From the NCBI RefSeq assembly GCF_903645295.1, contig NZ_CAHJXM010000001.1, positions 682,001 through 746,000 of the forward strand: a DNA stretch of 64,000 nucleotides, given 5' to 3'. Position 1 is the first letter of the stretch. Each line of letters starts with the position of its first letter. Shown here in pieces: positions 60,101-64,000 of this stretch. Made by a program: the position numbers and the translations under genes. The notes beneath the pieces were generated by a model. It was not told the origin of the DNA and made no database searches. It saw only the letters and a program-made list of their open reading frames with translations. The DNA comes from Bacillus sp. Marseille-Q1617. GTDB lineage: Bacteria > Bacillota > Bacilli > Bacillales > Bacillaceae_B.

Positions 60101-61253
60101 ACCGACCACCGATGACCCTTATAAATCGAAAAGGTTTACCTGGATGTCCAGCCCGTTAGGAAAAGATGAGACTCCGATCATTCAGTATGCAAGAAAAAAG
60201 GATTATGATAAGAATGGTGATAAGAGCCTTATCAGCGCAGAGGGATCATGGAGCAATCAAGTCTTCTCCGGTGAATTGGATATTACCAAGAATGGCATCG
60301 CACGCGTGAATCAGGTCACAGTAAAGAAGTTGAAGCAGGACACGACTTACGTATACCGGGTTGGTAATGGCGAGTCGTGGAGCGATATGCAGGAATTCAC
60401 TACGTTAAAACGACAAAACCAATTCGAGTTCGCGGTATTGGGTGACACTCAATCACCGTCCGACTTAAGCCTGTTTGATCAGATTCTTTCCGCTATCAAC
60501 GGACAGAATCCGGCATTCATGATCCATGTCGGTGATCTCGTCGATGAATCTTCTAAATTCAATCAATGGGATGATGTATTGGCAGTGATGAGTCAATATG
60601 ATAACATTCGCACGACTAATCTGGTAACAGCCCTAGGAAATCATGAATATATGGGAGACAGTGATGCCAGTACGGCAAAAGCCATTATGGGAGCACCCGG
60701 GAATGGTCCAGATGTGGATAAAGGCGGTACGTATTCCGTTGATTATCACAACATGCACATTAGTGTGCTGGGCTTTACAAGTGATGAAGATGTGCTTAAT
60801 CAGCAATTGGAATGGCTGAAACAAGACATGGACAGTTCGGATAAACCATGGAAAATACTCGTGACCCATAAGCCTCCGTACTATACCAATCCGTTCGGCG
60901 GCAATGAAATCATGAAGGAAAAGCTGCCTCCGGTCGCAGATGAACTGGGAATCGATATCGTTTTCTCTGGTCACGATCATGCTTACGGCAGAACAATGAA
61001 ACTGAAAGAAGGTACAGAACACGACAACGGCACAGTTTACGTAGTCGCAGGAACTACCGGTAAGAAGCACTACGATGCAGTGGCAGATGATAAATTTGAA
61101 TACGTCAACATGGAGAACATTGCAGTCTATATGAGTGCTAAGGTGGATAAGGATACCATCACATTCATCACCAGAACATCAGACGGAGATGTGATTGATG
61201 AGTTCAGTGTGGTGAATGAAGAGTACGATTCGGAAGAACCTGAAAAAGAGTAG
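57138..61253 (+). CDS. Secreted phosphodiester glycosidase / metallophosphatase fusion
   Basis: A 1371-residue secreted protein. Signal peptide about 1-30; the phosphodiester glycosidase (NAGPA-like) domain (about 75-295) has AAVNADFYNMATGEPNG, GREPRTAVGI-like and LNLDGGGSSTF motifs. Beta-sandwich and Ig/cohesin-like domains fill about 300-960, and a fibronectin-like plus calcineurin-like purple-acid-phosphatase domain (about 1010-1355) has GDTQ, HVGDLVD, GNHEYMG, THKPPYYTN and SGHDHAYGR metal ligands. It should remove sugars from, and hydrolyse, phosphodiesters such as teichoic acids, releasing phosphate. The C-terminus has no cell-wall anchor. AGGAGG (57125-57130) fits ATG 57138. Confidence 0.88.
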   Translation: MRKCLKRLVPVVLSLAVAGSMVLPNVAGALGDFDLDSSVVHTPINEYRADLAPGVMEKHYSFEGTDGKKIESFVVEVDVQNPSVSIEAGTPNDGEEYGLQPVRQQASAADGENHKVVAAVNADFYNMATGEPNGIVFKDGVGIKDQLRQGWGFFGMKKSGEAVIGSTAEYDVVKDQLQEALGGNAILVKDSEVYQTPKTGADREPRTAVGIKADGTVFFTVIDGRQEPYSSGISMPDLAQLMIDLGAVTALNLDGGGSSTFTTRTLGGDDLEIDNMPSDRGERSVANSWLVVSEEPSDHTFHSAYVYPYDQSFTPGSTIDFGAKGRDKAMASAPLPEADLTWELSDTSFGTIDENGLFQSNGKTGQFYVLLNHQGVEVGKSIIEIAAPDQISFSSPELTAARNSEIPLGFQTKFEKRIVDWKLGDVEFDIPEGLGTIDEEGVLHTGEQSVSGTITARLKGTDLAAQLKISVGILPQVLFDFEDDLGTWKTATANRGEKGFLSLAEYPEPVRFGDQSLKLDYDFTDAQTGTTLGVYAGPGVNAEIEGDPQSIGMWVYATPEAQGYWLRMLVVDGNNKNQSINLTAEKPGIDWVGWKYIEAEIPSSFTGPFKISGTQAFRMMSTKSGITGPMTKGSLYIDNIRAVYGEKVDDLYPPVIESINVDEKEYTTSSVNVKADVHEYEDDPFKTGIDWGKIKLYVDGKEYSKREGHFSYDMDGSVSLSGLEWADGTHQITLMVPDKFGNQAVKTAYFTVNTGTAKVEIIQAEENAYLGDSFELAVKATNPAEISESALSLKVDRNFPVEDLIFSPGFTDSTSSYDDETGILTLHLVNNDETGQTAEAAIIPIRVPASVKEGSKVNVELINGEVTYVQPRKETFIPTYSMKPLKVAVEAALKVEAEPLLIGEPALIKVMDQEGKPVSGADVFALIDGNEELLGKTKEDGSLLVDSLTNEIKNISLFSVKDGRYSFKMDTQTYPALVEEGEIKNIISPTTDDPYKSKRFTWMSSPLGKDETPIIQYARKKDYDKNGDKSLISAEGSWSNQVFSGELDITKNGIARVNQVTVKKLKQDTTYVYRVGNGESWSDMQEFTTLKRQNQFEFAVLGDTQSPSDLSLFDQILSAINGQNPAFMIHVGDLVDESSKFNQWDDVLAVMSQYDNIRTTNLVTALGNHEYMGDSDASTAKAIMGAPGNGPDVDKGGTYSVDYHNMHISVLGFTSDEDVLNQQLEWLKQDMDSSDKPWKILVTHKPPYYTNPFGGNEIMKEKLPPVADELGIDIVFSGHDHAYGRTMKLKEGTEHDNGTVYVVAGTTGKKHYDAVADDKFEYVNMENIAVYMSAKVDKDTITFITRTSDGDVIDEFSVVNEEYDSEEPEKE

Positions 61254-61257
61254 ATCA

Positions 61258-61305
61258 AAAGGTGCGAAGTCCCTTGCAATTTAGAAAGGGCTTTGCACCT
61301 TTTTA
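61258..61305 (+). terminator. Intrinsic terminator
   Basis: AAAGGTGC.AAG.CCCTT / AAGGG.CTTTGCACCTTT stem then TTAAT. Confidence 0.85.
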
Positions 61306-61486
61306 ATCTTGGAAATCTGGAGCAAATGTTGAATCGGGCAGACAGCTGAAGTCTTTTATTGCTGTAACAGAGAGAAAAAATATAAGAAGTACTTTGAAAG
61401 GAAAATCCTTGTATTTTATAGAATAGATGAAAAGATAGATATTGGTTTTCATAAGACGAGTTTCTTTTAAAGAAGGAGGTTATTCT

Positions 61487-61837
61487 ATGCTATTTATGCT
61501 TATCGTTAAAGCCTCGAAAAATTCTGAAGCCGGAAATCTCCCGAGCCCTGAACTGATGGATGCCATGACGAAGTATAATGAAGAATTAATTGAAGCTGGC
61601 GTTCGGGTCATGGCTAAGGGACTTCATCCAAGTTCACATGGAATTCGCATTTCGTATCTAAATCCTGATGAAAAGCCGATAGTTACGGAAGGACCTTTTC
61701 CGGAATCGAACGACTTGACCGCCGGATTCATTCTGATTGATGTAAAGTCTAAGGAAGAAGCGCTCAAATGGGTGATGCGTATGCCGGACCCCCAGGGACA
61801 TGGAGAGGGCCAGATTGAATTACGGCAGGTTTTTTAG
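61487..61837 (+). CDS. YCII/DGPF-domain protein
   Basis: A 116-residue protein of the YCII-related (DGPF) family: MLFMLIVKASKNSEAG start, VTEGPFPESNDLTAGFILIDV core and EALKWVMRMP. Such proteins adopt a ferredoxin-like fold and often accompany ECF sigma factors, but none is here. Function unknown. GAAGGAGGTTATTCT precedes the ATG. A RidA-like gene follows 30 bases later, so they are probably one operon. Confidence 0.85.
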   Translation: MLFMLIVKASKNSEAGNLPSPELMDAMTKYNEELIEAGVRVMAKGLHPSSHGIRISYLNPDEKPIVTEGPFPESNDLTAGFILIDVKSKEEALKWVMRMPDPQGHGEGQIELRQVF

Positions 61838-61867
61838 TGTCTTGACTGAAGACAAGGGGGAAATAAT

Positions 61868-62281
61868 ATGGACAAAAAAATAACACTCATCCGTTCTAGT
61901 ACATTAGCATCCGTCGATTATGCACACGCAAGCAGTATACCGGCGGGAATGGAGGTCCTATTTTTAGCAGGCGCCTGCCCTCTGGATAAGAAGCGGAAGG
62001 TTCCTCATCCAAGTACTTACGAGCAGCAGGCAAAATTGTGTGTGGAGAATTTAAAGGAAGTATTGAAAGAGGCTGATGCTTCTCTGACTGATATTGTGTA
62101 TACGAGAGTTCTTGTGGCGTCCGGGAACCGTTCAGATTTAGTAGCCTCTTGGAGGGCGATACGGGAGGAGTTTGATGATCATGATGTCCCCAGTACCTTG
62201 TCCGGCGTCACAGTGTTGGGATATGAACATCAATTGGTGGAAATTGAAGCGGTGGCGGCTGTGGATAGGGGAACGGAGTAG
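61868..62281 (+). CDS. RidA-family protein
   Basis: A 137-residue YjgF/YER057c/RidA-family protein: FLAGACPLDKKRKVPHPSTYEQQAK, ADASLTDIVYTRVLVAS and GYEHQLVEIEAVAAV match the family core. Canonical RidA hydrolyses reactive enamines/imines; its key arginine sits in a region that here reads YTRVLV, so it may be retained. GGGGGAAATA precedes the ATG. It ends the small YCII-RidA operon. Confidence 0.85.
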   Translation: MDKKITLIRSSTLASVDYAHASSIPAGMEVLFLAGACPLDKKRKVPHPSTYEQQAKLCVENLKEVLKEADASLTDIVYTRVLVASGNRSDLVASWRAIREEFDDHDVPSTLSGVTVLGYEHQLVEIEAVAAVDRGTE

Positions 62282-62379
62282 ATAGAAAGATAGATGTTTG
62301 GGCTGCATATTCGGCGAAGGGTATACCTTTAGGGACAGGCATTTGTACAAAATGACGGATTGGGTATTTTTATTAAAGT

Positions 62380-62650
62380 CAGCATAAAACGAATTAATTC
62401 AGCATAAATCAGAAAAAGTCAGCAAAAATGGTCTGAAAGTCCGCATAAAAGAAAAACAGCCAGGCCCCCTGCCTTGTAACAGGGGACCTGGCTTGGAAGG
62501 GTAGAGGTATTGAGCTGTAAAGAAAACTCGACAAGTGGCTCGATTATCTTACAAAGTGGCGCAATAATCAGGATTCCGGTGCAATTATCCGGAAAGCGGC
62601 TCAATTATTCTGTTTTCGGCGCAATTATCCAGAAACCGGCGCAATAAATA
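62380..62650. repeat. 20-bp-period arrays, copy 5 (type A, hairpin, type C)
   Basis: Type A cores lie at 62380, 62400, 62420 (CAGCAAAAA) and 62441 (CCGCATAAA). A terminator-like hairpin (62456-62492) follows, and then a different unit, GG(C/T)GCAATTATCC, whose GGC/GGT triplets end at 62539, 62560, 62580, 62600, 62620 and 62640, again in 20-bp steps. No gene is supported between 62282 and 62752. Confidence 0.9.
62456..62492 (-). terminator. Terminator for the minus-strand methyltransferase
   Basis: AGCCAGG.CCCCTG / CAGGGG.CCTGGCT stem. The T-run (GTTTTTC) is on the minus-strand side. Confidence 0.7.
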
Positions 62651-62752
62651 TTCGTATATTAATATTCTAGGTTTTAAAACCGTTAGCGTTTCGTTTGATA
62701 CGATTATTTTGATGAAATACGATTAAAATAAAGTAAATTTCTAAGGAAATCC

Positions 62753-63376
62753 TCATTTAACCGCAATAACAGCCACCGTCTGATACCCCCGCGAGACCGG
62801 CCCGCACACTAAGCTGACCTCTGAAAATTTCAATATCTCCATCACCGGCATCAGTTTCCTATGAATCATATGTTTAACCGAATCCCAGTCCTCCCCGTCT
62901 TTCCCATCGCAAAGTGTAATCATGACGGTGCCTCCAGGTGTCAGCACCCTGTGTATTTCCTCAAAAGATCTGAATAGATTCTCCCAAAAATAAACCGAAT
63001 GGATGCTGAACACGGCTGAAAACTGTTCATCCGGAAAAGGCAGTTCTTCAACACTGCCGGGAACTAACTCCATCCGCTTCTGTTTAAGTGCTTTTCTGTT
63101 CCGGATTGCAGCAGAGTGGAGGAGAGTCTTGGATAAATCCAACCCGGTTACATGCTGACCGCCATTCATAGAGGAGATCTGTTTGAATGCAAACCCTGCT
63201 CCGCAGCCAACCTCAAGGATATGTTGATTCTTCTGAAGTTGAAGATTGTGAAGGGTCCATAGAGTTTCCAGTTTATGCTGCCTGATCATTTTCTCCCCAA
63301 TCAGCCATCCGAGCACCCCTCTGGGCCGGCCATACTGGTTATCCATGATTTGCTGCAATGTCGTTTTCAGATCCAT
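62753..63376 (-). CDS. Class I SAM-dependent methyltransferase
   Basis: A 207-residue methyltransferase of the UbiE/Methyltransf_11 type: motif I HILEVGCGAGFAFKQ (about 52-66), the acidic post-I residue in VTGLDLSKTLL, motif II PFPDEQFSAVFSIHSVYFW and motif III HRVLTPGGTVMIT. Substrate unknown. AAAAGGAGTG precedes the ATG. It is divergent from the LysR gene at 63494, which is a likely regulator of it (inference from orientation). Confidence 0.86.
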   Translation of the reverse strand: MDLKTTLQQIMDNQYGRPRGVLGWLIGEKMIRQHKLETLWTLHNLQLQKNQHILEVGCGAGFAFKQISSMNGGQHVTGLDLSKTLLHSAAIRNRKALKQKRMELVPGSVEELPFPDEQFSAVFSIHSVYFWENLFRSFEEIHRVLTPGGTVMITLCDGKDGEDWDSVKHMIHRKLMPVMEILKFSEVSLVCGPVSRGYQTVAVIAVK

Positions 63377-63493
63377 ATAAAAGCACTCCTTTTGTTCATC
63401 GTGTATTTACACTATAATTTTCATATATCTATTAAACAATCGTATATAACTTATAGTTACTATTAAATATTTTTATAGTAAGGAGGGGTTAAA

Positions 63494-64000
63494 ATGGAAC
63501 TTAATCAGCTAAAAGCATTTGATCTTGTGGCAAGGCTGGGGTCATACAGCAAGGCCTCGAGATACCTGGATGTGTCTCAGCCGACAATCAGTCTACGGAT
63601 AAAAGAGTTAGAGAAAGATGTGGGCGGATATCTTTTTGTTAGGTCAGGTAAACAGATGGTGATGACCGATTTAGGAAAAGGATTCCTTCCATATGCCAGG
63701 CAGGCGCTCGAAATTCTGACTAAAGGGAAAGAAAGGGCACTGGCGATAAAAGAAGGCACAAGAGGGGAAATCACGATTGCAACGCTCCCGACTTTTACAA
63801 CCGGACCTTTCACCTCCATCGTTATGAACATGCAACATCGTTTTGCTGAGATCGATTTGACCATCCATACCGGTCATAACCAACAAATCATCGACATGCT
63901 ATATGACGGGTTCGTCAAACTGGGGTTGATCACCTCCCCGTTTTTTAATAAGGATCTGAAGAAGCTTCATACGATAAAAGAACAACTGGTCTTCGTTGTC
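63494..64000 (+). CDS. LysR-family transcriptional regulator (3' end outside window)
   Basis: The first 169 residues of a LysR regulator: the N-terminal helix-turn-helix ELNQLKAFDLVARLGSYSKAS... SQPTISLRIKELE is complete, followed by the start of the substrate-binding domain (EITIATLPTFTTGPFTSIV). GTAAGGAGGGG precedes the ATG. It is divergent from the methyltransferase gene, with an A/T-rich 117-bp shared promoter region. Confidence 0.9.
   Translation, partial: MELNQLKAFDLVARLGSYSKASRYLDVSQPTISLRIKELEKDVGGYLFVRSGKQMVMTDLGKGFLPYARQALEILTKGKERALAIKEGTRGEITIATLPTFTTGPFTSIVMNMQHRFAEIDLTIHTGHNQQIIDMLYDGFVKLGLITSPFFNKDLKKLHTIKEQLVFVV

Overview
The window looks like chromosomal DNA of a pigmented, spore-former-type member of the Bacillaceae (Rossellomorea / marine Bacillus-like). 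The evidence is strong AGGAGG-type ribosome binding sites, a T-box leader, cre-like catabolite sites, intrinsic terminators after most transcription units, a PutR-type proline regulator, an frl (fructosamine) operon as in Bacillus subtilis, and a staphyloxanthin-like C30 carotenoid cluster. The taxonomic call is inference; no rRNA or tRNA gene is present.

Layout. 1-3.6 kb: end of a C30 carotenoid cluster (aldehyde dehydrogenase fragment, CrtN-like desaturase, CrtQ-like glycosyltransferase). 3.7-4.3 kb: CBO0543-like membrane protein. 4.8-9.4 kb: proline catabolism on the minus strand (putR regulator, P5C dehydrogenase of the long ALDH4A1-like type, proline dehydrogenase), with a 250-bp inverted-repeat element between putR and the dehydrogenase. 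9.7-15.7 kb: a linked thiazole/oxazole-modified microcin (TOMM) locus of the heterocycloanthracin type: precursor with 14 Cys, E1-like maturation protein, fused cyclodehydratase/YcaO and a tandem SagB-type dehydrogenase. 16.3-19.3 kb: small membrane proteins, two very small charged ORFs, an MBL-fold hydrolase. 19.5-25.7 kb: trehalose region (treR, a GH63/MGH1-like hydrolase divergent from a trehalose PTS permease), interrupted by a T-box-controlled, divergent class II lysyl-tRNA synthetase paralogue.

26-36.9 kb: a fructan-type utilisation island: YesM/YesN-like two-component system with a membrane-anchored solute-binding protein, LplB/LplC/LplA-like ABC importer, cytoplasmic GH32 enzyme and fructokinase. 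37-44.7 kb: pentapeptide-repeat protein, then frlB-O-N-M-D-R plus a HAD phosphatase. Neither ABC system carries an ATPase gene, so a shared MsmX-type ATPase is expected elsewhere. 45-53 kb: SDR oxidoreductase, TehA/SLAC1-like protein, a secreted PHB-depolymerase-like esterase, methyltransferase and small membrane proteins. 53-61 kb: two very large secreted proteins, a GH16 laminarinase-like enzyme and a phosphodiester-glycosidase/metallophosphatase fusion with PhoP-box-like repeats upstream. 61-64 kb: YCII-like and RidA-like proteins, a methyltransferase and a partial LysR regulator.

The most unusual signal outside genes is a family of intergenic arrays built on a strict 20-bp period, with three different unit sequences (CAGCATAAA type, GCAAC type, GGCGCAATTATCC type), at five places in the window. 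A 20-bp period cannot be coding and is close to two DNA helical turns. Two of the copies (15.7 and 46.1 kb) are long, nearly identical duplicates of about 440 bp.
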